Part shown: one piece after another, positions 1-7,926 of the stretch | Position numbering within the stretch: the stretch's first letter is position 1 | How the letters are laid out: every line of letters begins with the position of its first letter | From: Tildeniella torsiva UHER 1998/13D | GTDB taxonomy: Bacteria; Cyanobacteriota; Cyanobacteriia; Phormidesmidales; Phormidesmidaceae | Assembly: GCA_019358835.1 (NCBI GenBank) | Contig: JAHHIH010000012.1 | Span: 1-64,000, forward strand | DNA: 64,000 nucleotides | Reading direction: 5' to 3' | Program-made: the position numbers and the translations under genes | The notes under the pieces: model-generated | Database searches by the model: none | The model's input: only the letters and a program-made list of their open reading frames with translations | Told to the model about the DNA's origin: nothing

Positions 1-59
1 GTGTCTTTCAACAACACCTTGAGGCTATCGGTTAACGCTAGAGGGGCAACATCCATCAT
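1..59 (-). CDS. possible start of a truncated ORF running off the left edge
   Basis: On the minus strand two adjacent ATG codons (59 and 56) open a frame that stays open for 19 codons to the window edge. It starts MMDVAPLALTDSLKVLLKD. No Shine-Dalgarno sequence sits at normal spacing; the nearest AGGAG is about 26 bases upstream. Too little is visible to assign a family, and it may be chance. Confidence 0.22.
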   Translation of the reverse strand, partial: MMDVAPLALTDSLKVLLKD

Positions 60-234
60 CGAAGCTCGACAACAACACAGCTCTCTCCTAATCTAATGGA
101 TAGTTATTTGCTTGGGATACTCTAAGGTTTGCGCCCGATGCAACATCTACAGCTTTGTCATAGGGATTTGTGAACCTCACGAACAGTAGGAATTCCGCAT
201 TTGATTACCTCAATCCGGGGTGGCAGACCGGAGC

Positions 235-257
235 GGGCAAATGCCGTTTGCCCCTAC
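235..257. repeat. short palindromic interspersed repeat, copy 1
   Basis: The sequence GGGCAAATGCCGTTTGCCC followed by CTAC folds on itself. A second copy differing by one base lies at 30340-30362. It sits at the 3' end of the adjacent minus-strand gene and supplies that gene's stop codon. It behaves like a small dispersed palindrome of the REP type. Confidence 0.6.
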
Positions 258-958
258 ACACCAGGAGGAGGCAGGGAAGAATTAGCGTTCATCTCTCGTT
301 GGACGGCGAGACCAATATTTAGCGCTTCCTGCAAAAACTGGCGATACTCGCTGGCCTGGTGGTTGACCTGTAGGGTTTGCAGCGTCACCAGGTTGGTCTC
401 AATGGTGGCAAACAAATCCTGCCGTCGCGCCATCAGTGCCCGGTGGCGACGCAAAATTTCTTCGGTCATGAGGGCTGAAATTAGGCTGTCTCGGGTGGCC
501 TGAAGGGCAACCAGAATCTCACTGTTCTGCAATCCTTGACCTGCCCCCTGGGCCTTCTCCAGTTCCTCCATCACCTGTAGCGCCTGAATGATGTCGTTGT
601 GGCGATCGCACTCATCCAGCAGTCGCGCCAGGGTGATGAAGGCTTTCGAACGCTGCCACTGGTAGAGGTGCCAGGCGATGGCTCCGATCGCGATCGCTCC
701 CGCAATCCCCAGCAGCAGCGCGCCAAACTGGCTAAAGCCCTCTTGCTGACTCACCAGCACCAGCCCTAGCCCCAAACAAACCACAAACATCGTCCCTAAC
801 ACCAAGCATTCTGTAATGAAAAGAGAGAGCAGTTGCCGCCGCGATCGCCATACAGAAGGGCGAATCATTCTGCCCATAAAGACCGAGTCAATATCTAGAC
901 CCGTGAGCTGATCGAGTTCAGACCGGGTAATGCGTAGCGCCTGCAAATCAGAGGTCAT
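254..958 (-). CDS. two-TM membrane protein with helical cytoplasmic tail, unknown function
   Basis: About 234 residues from the ATG at 958; a TTG at 985 would add nine residues. A short N-terminal segment is followed by two hydrophobic helices (roughly residues 47-68 and 75-96), then a long charged and glutamine-rich helical region that looks like coiled coil to the C-terminus. It is the last gene of a minus-strand run with the membrane protein at 1064-1744, 105 bases upstream. Its final codons lie in a dispersed palindromic repeat, so its C-terminus may have been altered by repeat insertion. I do not recognise the family. Confidence 0.7.
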   Translation of the reverse strand: MTSDLQALRITRSELDQLTGLDIDSVFMGRMIRPSVWRSRRQLLSLFITECLVLGTMFVVCLGLGLVLVSQQEGFSQFGALLLGIAGAIAIGAIAWHLYQWQRSKAFITLARLLDECDRHNDIIQALQVMEELEKAQGAGQGLQNSEILVALQATRDSLISALMTEEILRRHRALMARRQDLFATIETNLVTLQTLQVNHQASEYRQFLQEALNIGLAVQREMNANSSLPPPGV

Positions 959-1063
959 CGTCTTTGCAAAATCAGGGATTGCCAATTAAACATATGAATC
1001 AGAAATACAGCGTCTCTTTTGGGAAAAGCGGCCATTTGCCCCCGCCTATGTAATAGCGGTTAA

Positions 1064-1744
1064 CTAATTACCAAACAGCAGTGAGACAATGCTGCGAATC
1101 ACCTGGGAGTAAAAATTGCCCTCTACCTCACGAAACAGTTGAAAGGGTTGGCCAGGGGAACCAAAAAAGGGTCTAAGCGTCCACCCCAGCTGGCTGCCCA
1201 CCAGGCCGTAGAGCGTCAGCCAAAACAGCAGCAGCCGGTTGCGAATTTGCGGGGTGTCTTCGGTAAAATCCATCACCGAGCGAATGCCCGAATAAAATAG
1301 CCTCACCCCAATGAAACCGGTGAGACCAAAAATAGCGACATTGAGCAATAAAAAGAAGTGATAGCTGCGAATGGATACTAAAAAGAACAGCGTCACTGGC
1401 GCAAAGCTGAACAGCAGCACGCTAATCACCGAAACGGTGGTGAGGCTGAGTACCGCGTACTGGCGAAAGTCGGCCTTAGACCCAAATAGGATGTCGAAAA
1501 AATATAGCGTTGGCAGGCAAATGAGCAGGGTCAGCAGGTAGAGGGCCGGCAGCTTGACCATCGACACCAGTAGCTGTTGCCAGCCGTTCGACGAGCCAAT
1601 AATGGCTCCATAAATAGCGAAAAATAGCGAGCTGACCACCAACAGCGATAGAATTTTAGACTCAATTTTTTTGCCCTGGCGAACTTCTTCTAGGAAGGTG
1701 GTGCGATCGCGCAGCAACAAAATCAGGGTTGAAAAGTGATCCAT
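1064..1744 (-). CDS. polytopic membrane protein, Yip1-like
   Basis: The start is placed at the ATG at 1744 (MDHFSTLI); a TTG four codons upstream is less likely. The 226 residues hold about five to six hydrophobic segments, beginning near residue 35 (KILSLLVVSSLFFAIYGAII) and ending with a final helix near residues 170-190. The layout of a charged N-terminus and clustered helices resembles the Yip1/YIF1-type fold that cyanobacterial proteins of this size are often assigned to, but no diagnostic motif is visible. It lies 105 bases upstream of the minus-strand protein at 254-958 and may be co-transcribed with it. Confidence 0.65.
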   Translation of the reverse strand: MDHFSTLILLLRDRTTFLEEVRQGKKIESKILSLLVVSSLFFAIYGAIIGSSNGWQQLLVSMVKLPALYLLTLLICLPTLYFFDILFGSKADFRQYAVLSLTTVSVISVLLFSFAPVTLFFLVSIRSYHFFLLLNVAIFGLTGFIGVRLFYSGIRSVMDFTEDTPQIRNRLLLFWLTLYGLVGSQLGWTLRPFFGSPGQPFQLFREVEGNFYSQVIRSIVSLLFGN

Positions 1745-1975
1745 AATCTTACCCAAAGCGACAGCAATAAAGGCTTATCTGGAGCGTAGCCATGTCTCGG
1801 GGTGGAATAGGTCGGAAAAAGTCGGCGCTTCTTTCTTCCCTTAAAAATGGACAGGAAACGCCCGCCAGGGCTAAACAATTCAGCAGTGGCCAAAACACAC
1901 CTACCGCTAACTGCTGATGGGCTAAATCAGCGGCAGGCATGCTGGCCAAGGTCAACGCATTCCTAGGGATACGCT

Positions 1976-2914
1976 TTAGCCATCTGCATTAATCTGAGCA
2001 ATCAGGTCTGCCAAAACTTGCTCGGCCTGCTCGTTCTCGACCTGGCAGGTGCCAGCGGCATCGTGCCCACCTCCCCCATACTTGAGCATGAGTTCGCCAA
2101 TATTGGTTTTAGAGGTGCGCTTGAAAATAGATTTGCCTGTTGCCAGCACGGTGTTTTGCTGCTTTAAACCCCACATCATATGAATCGAGATATTGCATTG
2201 GGGAAATAGGGCATAGACCATAAAGCGATTGCCCGCGTGAATCACGGTTTCTTGCCGTAGATCAAGCACAACTAAGTTGTTGTGAACTGTAGCACAGCGC
2301 AAAATTTGGGCTTTGAACTCAGGCTCCTGAGCGAAATACAGTTCTACCCGCTCTTTCACGTCTGGCAGGGCTAGAATTTCGGCGATCGTGTGATTTTTGC
2401 AGTAGTCAATTAACTGCATCATTAGGTTATAGTTTGAAATCCGAAAATCTTTAAACCGCCCCAGCCCGGTTCTCGCGTCCATTAAAAAATTCAGCAGGGT
2501 CCAGTCTTCAGGTTGCAGCACTTCTTCTTTGGCATACTGCGCTGAATCGGCTTTATCGACCGCCAGCATCATTTCATTTGAAATAGCAGGAAAACGAGGG
2601 GCGCCGCCATAGTAGTTGTAGACGACCCGAGCCGCCGAAGGAGCATGGGGATCGATGATGTGATTGTCTCGCTCGCCCTGATTGCGGAGCATTTCGCTAG
2701 AGTGGTGGTCAAACGCCAGATGCACTCCTTCGACATAGGGCAGGTTAGTGGTGATATCGCTGCTGTTGACGTCAACTTTGCCATCCTGCATGTCTTTAGG
2801 ATGGACAAACATAATGTCATCAATGAGATCCATTTCCTTCATTAAAACAGCGCAGACAAGACCATCAAAATCGCTGCGTGTGACCAACCGGTGCCGAGTT
2901 TTAGTAGCTATCAT
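1976..2914 (-). CDS. DHH-family phosphoesterase (exopolyphosphatase/nanoRNase-like)
   Basis: The start is the ATG at 2914, with AAGGAG seven bases upstream; the longer upstream frame lacks such a signal. The 312-residue product has the DHH metal-binding motifs: RSDFDG at 13-18 and FDHH at 68-71, with a C-terminal DHHA1-type glycine run (GGGGHDAAGT) that binds substrate phosphate. Family members are Mn2+-dependent hydrolases of short oligonucleotides, cyclic dinucleotide products or polyphosphate. Which of these this protein cleaves cannot be read from sequence. It is a stand-alone minus-strand gene followed by the palindrome-bearing membrane gene pair. Confidence 0.85.
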   Translation of the reverse strand: MIATKTRHRLVTRSDFDGLVCAVLMKEMDLIDDIMFVHPKDMQDGKVDVNSSDITTNLPYVEGVHLAFDHHSSEMLRNQGERDNHIIDPHAPSAARVVYNYYGGAPRFPAISNEMMLAVDKADSAQYAKEEVLQPEDWTLLNFLMDARTGLGRFKDFRISNYNLMMQLIDYCKNHTIAEILALPDVKERVELYFAQEPEFKAQILRCATVHNNLVVLDLRQETVIHAGNRFMVYALFPQCNISIHMMWGLKQQNTVLATGKSIFKRTSKTNIGELMLKYGGGGHDAAGTCQVENEQAEQVLADLIAQINADG

Positions 2915-3090
2915 AGGGGCTCCTTGCGATCTAAAATGTTGGGAAAACACTAAGAAATGGTTATTCCAGCCCAGTTTTCCCAAACTCAGTCAACCGCTAC
3001 CAAGGCCTGATAGCTGGCGAATGGGCCGCGATCGCCCGCCTTTACCCCCTCTAGCCCTCGATCTAACCAGAGACATCTCTGATACGTCAA

Positions 3091-3125
3091 AAACCACCAT
3101 AGGCTAGGCCAGCCTATGGTGGTTT
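3091..3125 (-). terminator. perfect hairpin terminator downstream of the dienelactone hydrolase gene
   Basis: A 15-bp perfect inverted repeat (AAACCACCATAGGCT and its complement) with a 5-base loop. It lies 56 bases beyond the stop codon of the minus-strand hydrolase and ends in three T residues on either strand, so it could act in both directions. Confidence 0.75.
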
Positions 3126-3180
3126 GCTAGAAATGCTCTGTCTTGAAGGATGATGCGCGCCTACAGTCCGAACTCCAGGG

Positions 3181-3966
3181 TTAGCCTAGAACTTCCCCTA
3201 GAAAGGTCATGAGGGTCTGCCACGAGCGGCGATCGGCCATGCCATCGTAGCGATTGGCGTCGCTCCACACAGTAAAAGCGTGGTCAACGCCGCCGTAGAT
3301 TTCCATGCCGAAATCAACCTCGGCGGCGTCGAGTTCGGTGGCCAGCTGAGCCACGTCGGCCATGGGGGCAGAGCCGTCGTCAGAGCCGTGCAGAATCAAA
3401 ATTCGCCCCTGGGTTTGGCTGTAGTCTTGCCCCTCGGGGGTTTCAAAACTGCCGTGGAACGACACGAAACCATCCACATCCATACCGGCGCGGGCCATTT
3501 CGAGCACAGCAGCCCCGCCAAAGCAGTAGCCGATCGCCACCACCCGGCTACTGTCTACTCCAGCCTGGGCCTGAGCCTGGGTGAGACCCGCCATCAGCCG
3601 TGTACGCATAGTGGCGCGATCGGCGTAGAGCGCACCGCTTTGGGCTCGCGACTCTTCGGGGGTTGTTGGCTGCACGCTTTGACCGTAGAGGTCAACGGCA
3701 AAGGCGGCGTAGCCCTGCTCGGCCAGCATTTGGGTGCGGCGCTTTTCGTAGTCATCCAGACCGTTCCAGTCGTGGATGAGCAGCACTAGGGGCTGGGTCT
3801 CGCCAAAGTTTTGGTTGAAGGCAAAGTAACCCTCAAAGGGCTGCCCGTCAATGCTGTAAACCACCGGCTCGGCCACAATATTGGCCTTGGCCTCGGGGGA
3901 TAGGCCCACCGCCACCAGCGTGGTCACTACGGCGGCCAATACGATCAGTAAGAATTTCCGTATCAC
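3181..3966 (-). CDS. secreted dienelactone hydrolase family protein
   Basis: A 261-residue alpha/beta hydrolase. Residues 1-29 form a signal peptide with a hydrophobic core and an AKA-type cleavage region, so it is probably exported to the periplasm. The catalytic triad is visible: cysteine 148 in GYCFGG (the dienelactone hydrolase nucleophile elbow), aspartate 196 or 197 in HGSDDGSAP, and histidine 229 in GVDHAF. The family hydrolyses lactones and other carboxylic esters; the natural substrate is unknown. It is flanked by a strong hairpin terminator and stands alone. Confidence 0.88.
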   Translation of the reverse strand: MIRKFLLIVLAAVVTTLVAVGLSPEAKANIVAEPVVYSIDGQPFEGYFAFNQNFGETQPLVLLIHDWNGLDDYEKRRTQMLAEQGYAAFAVDLYGQSVQPTTPEESRAQSGALYADRATMRTRLMAGLTQAQAQAGVDSSRVVAIGYCFGGAAVLEMARAGMDVDGFVSFHGSFETPEGQDYSQTQGRILILHGSDDGSAPMADVAQLATELDAAEVDFGMEIYGGVDHAFTVWSDANRYDGMADRRSWQTLMTFLGEVLG

Positions 3967-4077
3967 TGCGATCTCCTTAATTCAACCAACAGGGTCAGAT
4001 ATCTGAGACCCAAAATATCTCTAGCGAGAGAATTTTAGAGCCTGAAATTCCCTCTGTTCAAGGAAAATTTGCAAAGA

Positions 4078-4347
4078 ATGGGCGTAAATCACGGCCCGAT
4101 CGTTGCGAAATCAAACCTTGGGCTAGAGATATCTCTCACTCCTGATATCGTAAAGAAGTTTGAAGCTCTACGCAAAATTGCGCCTCTACCTATGGAATGG
4201 ACTGCTGACGCCGAAGCCCGCCTTAAAGAGATTCCCTTCTTTGTGCGCCCTGCCGCCCGCAAAAAGATTGAGAAGTTTGCCCAAGAGCAGGGGATGGGTC
4301 AGATCACCGTCGAGGTATACGAAGCGGCCAAGAAGCAGTTTGGCTAG
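4078..4347 (+). CDS. PCP_red (protochlorophyllide reductase C-terminal-like) domain protein
   Basis: The C-terminal half (EWTADAEARLKEIPFFVR, then PAARKKIEKFA) matches the PCP_red domain found at the C-terminus of ChlB and in short stand-alone cyanobacterial proteins. In ChlB it lies near the active site of dark-operative protochlorophyllide reductase; the role of the short stand-alone forms is not established. The start is uncertain: the ATG at 4078 gives 89 residues, a TTG at 4069 gives 92, and the ATG at 4192 leaves only the domain. No strong ribosome-binding site decides between them. A hairpin (AGCGGCAC/GTGCCGCT) follows at 4373-4409. Confidence 0.75.
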   Translation: MGVNHGPIVAKSNLGLEISLTPDIVKKFEALRKIAPLPMEWTADAEARLKEIPFFVRPAARKKIEKFAQEQGMGQITVEVYEAAKKQFG

Positions 4348-4508
4348 GGGCGATCGCACCGACGACAACCTCAGCGGCACCAAATTTCTATTTGTGCCGT
4401 TTGTGCCGCTGAAAAGCATCCGGCTTGAATCCATTTGTCGGCGGTGAATGAGCGAAGTTTTTTACCCATAAATTAGCGATCTGCACAGCCGCAAATATAC
4501 GCAAAAAA

Positions 4509-4536
4509 TTCCTGCCCACTGTTAAGCGGGCAGGAA
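4509..4536 (-). terminator. intrinsic terminator of the 59-aa microprotein gene
   Basis: TTCCTGCCC and its exact complement enclose a 10-base loop. Read on the minus strand the stem is followed directly by a run of T residues. It lies 52 bases beyond the stop codon of the small gene at 4589-4768, which supports that gene being transcribed. Confidence 0.8.
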
Positions 4537-4588
4537 CCATGTCATGTCAAAGGATTAGTCTGAAACATTGGGCTGAGATCGGGTCAAC

Positions 4589-4768
4589 TTATAACCCCAT
4601 ACCAAACCCTTTGCTCATTTCTAGGCCGAAGTTGGTCAGGGTATCTGGGGTCCAGGTGTCTCTGGTAGCGGTAGTTTGAGCGGTGTCGATACCAAACCCA
4701 AAGGCGCTAGCCAGCCAGCGGCCGAGCTTAGCAAATTTTTGAGTTGTCCAGGCTTTAATCAGGGTCAT
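4589..4768 (-). CDS. 59-aa microprotein, unknown function
   Basis: A small gene with complete expression signals: ATG at 4768, a strong GGAGG eight bases upstream, a TAA stop, and an intrinsic terminator 52 bases downstream. The product begins MTLIKAWTTQKFAKLGRWLA and ends with a glycine-rich MSKGFGMGL. The first half can form a basic amphipathic helix (Lys, Arg, Trp and Leu spaced to give a polar and a hydrophobic face); the middle is rich in Thr and Asp. There is no convincing transmembrane helix. I do not recognise a family. Codon use looks like that of the neighbouring genes. It faces away from the 38-aa gene at 5097. Confidence 0.72.
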   Translation of the reverse strand: MTLIKAWTTQKFAKLGRWLASAFGFGIDTAQTTATRDTWTPDTLTNFGLEMSKGFGMGL

Positions 4769-5096
4769 GGTAGAACCTCCAATAGCAGGAGCTCAGCAAG
4801 TTAAATGACAGTCTTGAATCACTTTTTAATAGTAGAAAACCGCGTTACAGGCCACAAAAAGTAGGTTGCATCTCACCATGAGTAGATTAGATAGAGCGGT
4901 AATCCGTAACTATTGAGAAGTGCTACAAACCCTTTCCAATCCTGAGACTCAGGTTAAATTGTAGTAGTGAATCCAGAAGAAAGACGCCGTTCATCCTGTC
5001 TACTGTTTGATATCGCTAGCCTGACGGGACGGAAGTAGAGAACCCCTCTCGAAGGAACGCGCCAACCATTCTCTGCCTTGGGAGGCGAACCTAATT
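4769..5096. other. 328-base divergent intergenic region
   Basis: It lies between two small divergent genes and should hold both promoters. Apart from the ribosome-binding sites at its edges and a fairly AT-rich centre, I see no clear repeat, operator or RNA structure. Confidence 0.4.
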
Positions 5097-5213
5097 ATGA
5101 CCACTGCTCTTGTTGCCGGACTCGAAATCATCGCCGCTGTCACCCTGATGACCGTGGTAGTCTGCCCCATGCTGGTGTGGATACTGCCCGATCGCAGCCA
5201 ACCCGTGGGCTAA
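5097..5213 (+). CDS. 38-aa single-pass membrane microprotein
   Basis: The frame runs from the ATG at 5097 to a TAA at 5211-5213, with GGGAGG about 12 bases upstream (slightly long spacing). The product has a short N-terminus, one hydrophobic helix covering most of residues 4-30 (rich in Val, Leu, Ala, Met) and a short polar tail, PDRSQPVG. Size and shape resemble small photosystem, cytochrome b6f or NDH-1 subunits, but it does not match the Psb, Psa or Pet subunit sequences I know, so no name is given. A large hairpin follows eight bases after the stop codon. Confidence 0.6.
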   Translation: MTTALVAGLEIIAAVTLMTVVVCPMLVWILPDRSQPVG

Positions 5214-5220
5214 AAAACTC

Positions 5221-5285
5221 AGGGGTCGGGAGCCTGACTTTGCCAGCAAGTGTTGCGAACAAAGCCAAACAGGCTCCCGACCCCT
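5221..5285 (+). terminator. long-stem hairpin directly after the 38-aa gene
   Basis: A perfect 16-bp stem (AGGGGTCGGGAGCCTG with its complement at 5270-5285) encloses a 33-base loop that itself contains CTTTG/CAAAG. No U-tract follows, so it may be an mRNA-stabilising hairpin or a small structured RNA rather than a simple terminator. Confidence 0.6.
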
Positions 5286-5302
5286 TGTGCGCTTAACAGA
5301 TC

Positions 5303-5338
5303 AAAAAGGGGATGGGTCATTCGATCCATCCCCTTTTT
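5303..5338. terminator. bidirectional terminator between the 38-aa gene and sir
   Basis: AAAAAGGGGATGG pairs with CCATCCCCTTTTT. Symmetric A and T tracts allow termination from both sides. It lies four bases past the sulfite reductase stop codon. Confidence 0.85.
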
Positions 5339-5341
5339 GGG

Positions 5342-7282
5342 TTAGTTCCTAGCTACCGGCTTTTGCAGGTATACCGCTAGGGCATCGGCCATCACCTGGG
5401 CCATGGGCCGTCCTTCTTTGTCGGCGGTGGCTTGCAGCGTCATAAACAAATCGTGGGAAACGCTCAGCCGGTGCCGCCCTTCCTTGGTATGGCGGGGAGT
5501 GTATTGGTCGGCGTTGTAGGTGGCCGCAAACTGCCGCAGAGCCTCAAAGCCGACGCGATCGCAGAAATCCCCGAAGCTTTCGTCCTTTTTGCGCCCGTCG
5601 CGGAAGAACACAAACAGCGGCTCTAGCGTGGTATCGACATCGTTGTCGTGGAGGCGCTCCAGGTAGGGGCGGGCCAGTCGGGTTTGGTTGGGAGAACCCC
5701 CCAGCCAAACCTGGTACGACTCAGGGGCGCTGCCCACCAGACCCAGCTCGGCCATATAGGGCCGGGCGCAGCCGTTGGGGCAGCCGGTCATGCGCACCAC
5801 AAAGTGCTCATTCTCCAAACCCAGCTTGGTGAGCAGGGCGCGCAGGCGACCCAGCACCGTAGGCATGATACGTTCTGACTCGGTCACTGCCAGACCGCAG
5901 AGGGGTAGAGCGGGGCAGGCCATGGCGTAGCGCACCAGGGGGTCGAGATCGGTTTCTTTCTCGATGCCGCAGCGGGTGAGAATCGCCTGAATTGCCTCTT
6001 TATCTTCGGGCTTGATCTCGTAGAACAGCACGCTCTGGTTGGGGGTAATCAGCATCGGCAAGTTAAACCGCTGCACAATCTCCTTTAGCGCCGTTTTGAG
6101 CTGAATGCCCTCGCGGCGATCGATAATTCGCCCGTTCTCAACGGGGATGCCGACAAACAGATTGCCGTCGCCCTGCTCGTGCCAGCCCAGGTAGTCATAG
6201 AACGTCCACTTGGGCAGTTTTTTGAAGGGCTTGAGGGGCTTGCCCAGGTAGGTTTCTACCTGCTGGCGAAAGCGCTCGACGCCCCAGTCGTTGATCAGGT
6301 ATTTCATGCGGGCGTGGCGGCGATCGTGGCGATCGCCGTAGTCGCGCTGGGTCGCCACGATCGCCTTCATCAGCTCGTAGACATCGGCTTTGTCCACATA
6401 GCCAATCTCATCGGCTACGCGGGCAAAGGTTTCTTCTTTGTTGTGGGTGCGGCCCAGACCGCCGCCAGCCAAAATGTTAAAGCCCTTGAGCTGCCCAGTG
6501 CGATCGGTGATCACCACCAGGGTCACGTCGTGGGTGTAAGCATCGATGGAGTTATCGCCGGGCACTGTGACCGCGCATTTAAACTTGCGGGGCATGTAGT
6601 GGGTGCCGTAGATCGGCTCTTCGTTGTTGTGCACGATGGTGCCGTTGCCGTTGCGCTGGCGGGCCGCCACCACGTCGGGGTGCTCTTCGACGGAGACGGC
6701 CTTCTCGCCATCCAGCCAGATTTCGTAGTAGGCCTCGGTTTGGGGCCGCAGCAGGTCGGCAATGTTGTTGGCATACTCCTGGGCCAGCCGGTACTCGGGC
6801 CGGTTGGTGTAGGGGGCCGGCGGGGCCATGACGTTGCGGTTCAGATCGCCGCAGGCCCCTAGGGTCGAGCCCAAGCTGCGCACGATCGCCCCAATGGTGG
6901 CCTTGAGGTTTTGCTTCAGCACGCCGTGGAGCTGCATACCCTGGCGCGTAGTGGCCCGCAGGGTGCCGTTGCCATACTCATCAGACAGGCGATCGAGGGT
7001 GAGGTAGAGTTCGGGAGAAATGAACCCACCAGGGTTGCGGGTGCGCAACATCATCTGGTAGTCCTTCTCTTGACCCTTGGCGCGGTTGTCGCGGTTGTCT
7101 TGCTGGTACGAGCCGTGGAATTTGAGAATTTGAATGGCCGGTTCAGAGAAGTGCGTGGTGTCTTGCAGCAGCTCGCTGGCCACGGGCTCGCGCAAAAAGT
7201 GGCTGTTCTCTTTAATACCCTCCACTTTGGAGGGGGTAGGCCCAGGGGCGGCGGAGTTGGGTTTGATAGGAGTCTGAACCAT
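5342..7282 (-). CDS. sir: ferredoxin-sulfite reductase
   Basis: This enzyme reduces sulfite to sulfide with six electrons from ferredoxin, in assimilatory sulfur metabolism. The start is the ATG at 7282 ([10 protein letters not shown]), giving 646 residues; the open frame extends 63 codons further but has non-coding character. Two ferredoxin-like repeats and the siroheme/4Fe-4S ligands are visible: C456 and C462 in [11 protein letters not shown]501 and C505 in [10 protein letters not shown]. The NR/SIR N-terminal substrate arginines lie in the TRNPGGF and [10 protein letters not shown] regions. Length and motifs fit the ferredoxin-dependent type rather than the NADPH flavoprotein partner type. 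It is a single gene with a strong terminator. Confidence 0.95.
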   Translation of the reverse strand: MVQTPIKPNSAAPGPTPSKVEGIKENSHFLREPVASELLQDTTHFSEPAIQILKFHGSYQQDNRDNRAKGQEKDYQMMLRTRNPGGFISPELYLTLDRLSDEYGNGTLRATTRQGMQLHGVLKQNLKATIGAIVRSLGSTLGACGDLNRNVMAPPAPYTNRPEYRLAQEYANNIADLLRPQTEAYYEIWLDGEKAVSVEEHPDVVAARQRNGNGTIVHNNEEPIYGTHYMPRKFKCAVTVPGDNSIDAYTHDVTLVVITDRTGQLKGFNILAGGGLGRTHNKEETFARVADEIGYVDKADVYELMKAIVATQRDYGDRHDRRHARMKYLINDWGVERFRQQVETYLGKPLKPFKKLPKWTFYDYLGWHEQGDGNLFVGIPVENGRIIDRREGIQLKTALKEIVQRFNLPMLITPNQSVLFYEIKPEDKEAIQAILTRCGIEKETDLDPLVRYAMACPALPLCGLAVTESERIMPTVLGRLRALLTKLGLENEHFVVRMTGCPNGCARPYMAELGLVGSAPESYQVWLGGSPNQTRLARPYLERLHDNDVDTTLEPLFVFFRDGRKKDESFGDFCDRVGFEALRQFAATYNADQYTPRHTKEGRHRLSVSHDLFMTLQATADKEGRPMAQVMADALAVYLQKPVARN

Positions 7283-7611
7283 AGCGGCAGGCAAATAACC
7301 GTTAAAACAGAAAAATCCAGGCAATGGCACCGCAGAGCGGCCTATTCCCGGAAGAGTCGGACAGTGGCAGAACCAAAAATTCACCGGTAATCCGGTCGGG
7401 ATTTCGGTGAATCTCTTGTTTATCCTACCATCGGATCCAAAGATTCGGGCGCTTTGCCCACGGAAGTTCACAGTTTCCTATAGAATTTCTGCTGCGTTGC
7501 TGAAGGGTTGAGGGCGGGCTAGACAAAGGCGCTATAACCACTCTTCCCAATCGCAGTTGCACGGGGGGGCAAGCCGTTTAGGATCAATTCAGATCCCTGA
7601 GGAGCAACATC

Positions 7612-7869
7612 ATGCCCGATGCCATTATGTACCAGGAAGAGATGTTCGTTGTGCTCATGCCCGGTGCCGCCGAAGAATTTCTCTCCTCCGAGGAGCTGCT
7701 AGAGCGGTTGGTGGGGGTGCTGGGCGATCGCCAGCAAGATCTGCCCCGCGATCTCCAGCGCTTCACCACTGTCACCGAGCAGGCCCTGCACCTGCGCGAC
7801 ACCGCCTGCGAGCTAGAGCTCAGCCCCGGCGAAGCCATGCAGTGGTACGTCGTGCGGTTAGAAAAATAG
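7612..7869 (+). CDS. chlororespiratory reduction 7 (CRR7) domain protein
   Basis: An 85-residue protein whose start MPDAIMYQEEMFVVL and end MQWYVVRLEK match the CRR7 family (DUF3571). In plants CRR7 is a chloroplast factor needed to build the NDH-1 complex subcomplex A; the cyanobacterial short homologues are conserved, but their role is less clear. The start is the ATG at 7612, with GAGGAG about seven bases upstream. It is convergent with phoX and they share a hairpin terminator. The assignment rests on recalled family sequence, not a search. Confidence 0.75.
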   Translation: MPDAIMYQEEMFVVLMPGAAEEFLSSEELLERLVGVLGDRQQDLPRDLQRFTTVTEQALHLRDTACELELSPGEAMQWYVVRLEK

Positions 7870-7897
7870 GTGCACCGGGATAACCCCGGTGCACCTA
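7867..7897. terminator. bidirectional hairpin between CRR7 and phoX
   Basis: A 13-bp perfect stem (TAGGTGCACCGGG with its complement) and a 5-base loop. It overlaps the CRR7 stop codon and lies 30 bases beyond the phoX stop. There is no long U-tract. Confidence 0.7.
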
Positions 7898-7926
7898 TAC
7901 ACCCTTAATGGCAAGCGCCAGAACAA

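Noticed and set aside
1749-1955. 68-codon minus-strand frame
   Set aside because: No signals, no recognisable features; overlaps the start of the next gene.
5078-5296. 72-codon frame starting MGGEPNYDHC
   Set aside because: It overlaps the 38-aa gene in another frame and passes through the long hairpin; the shorter frame has the better coding look.
6179-6862. 227-codon antisense frame in sir
   Set aside because: A shadow of a strongly conserved gene; no ribosome-binding site and no recognisable domain.
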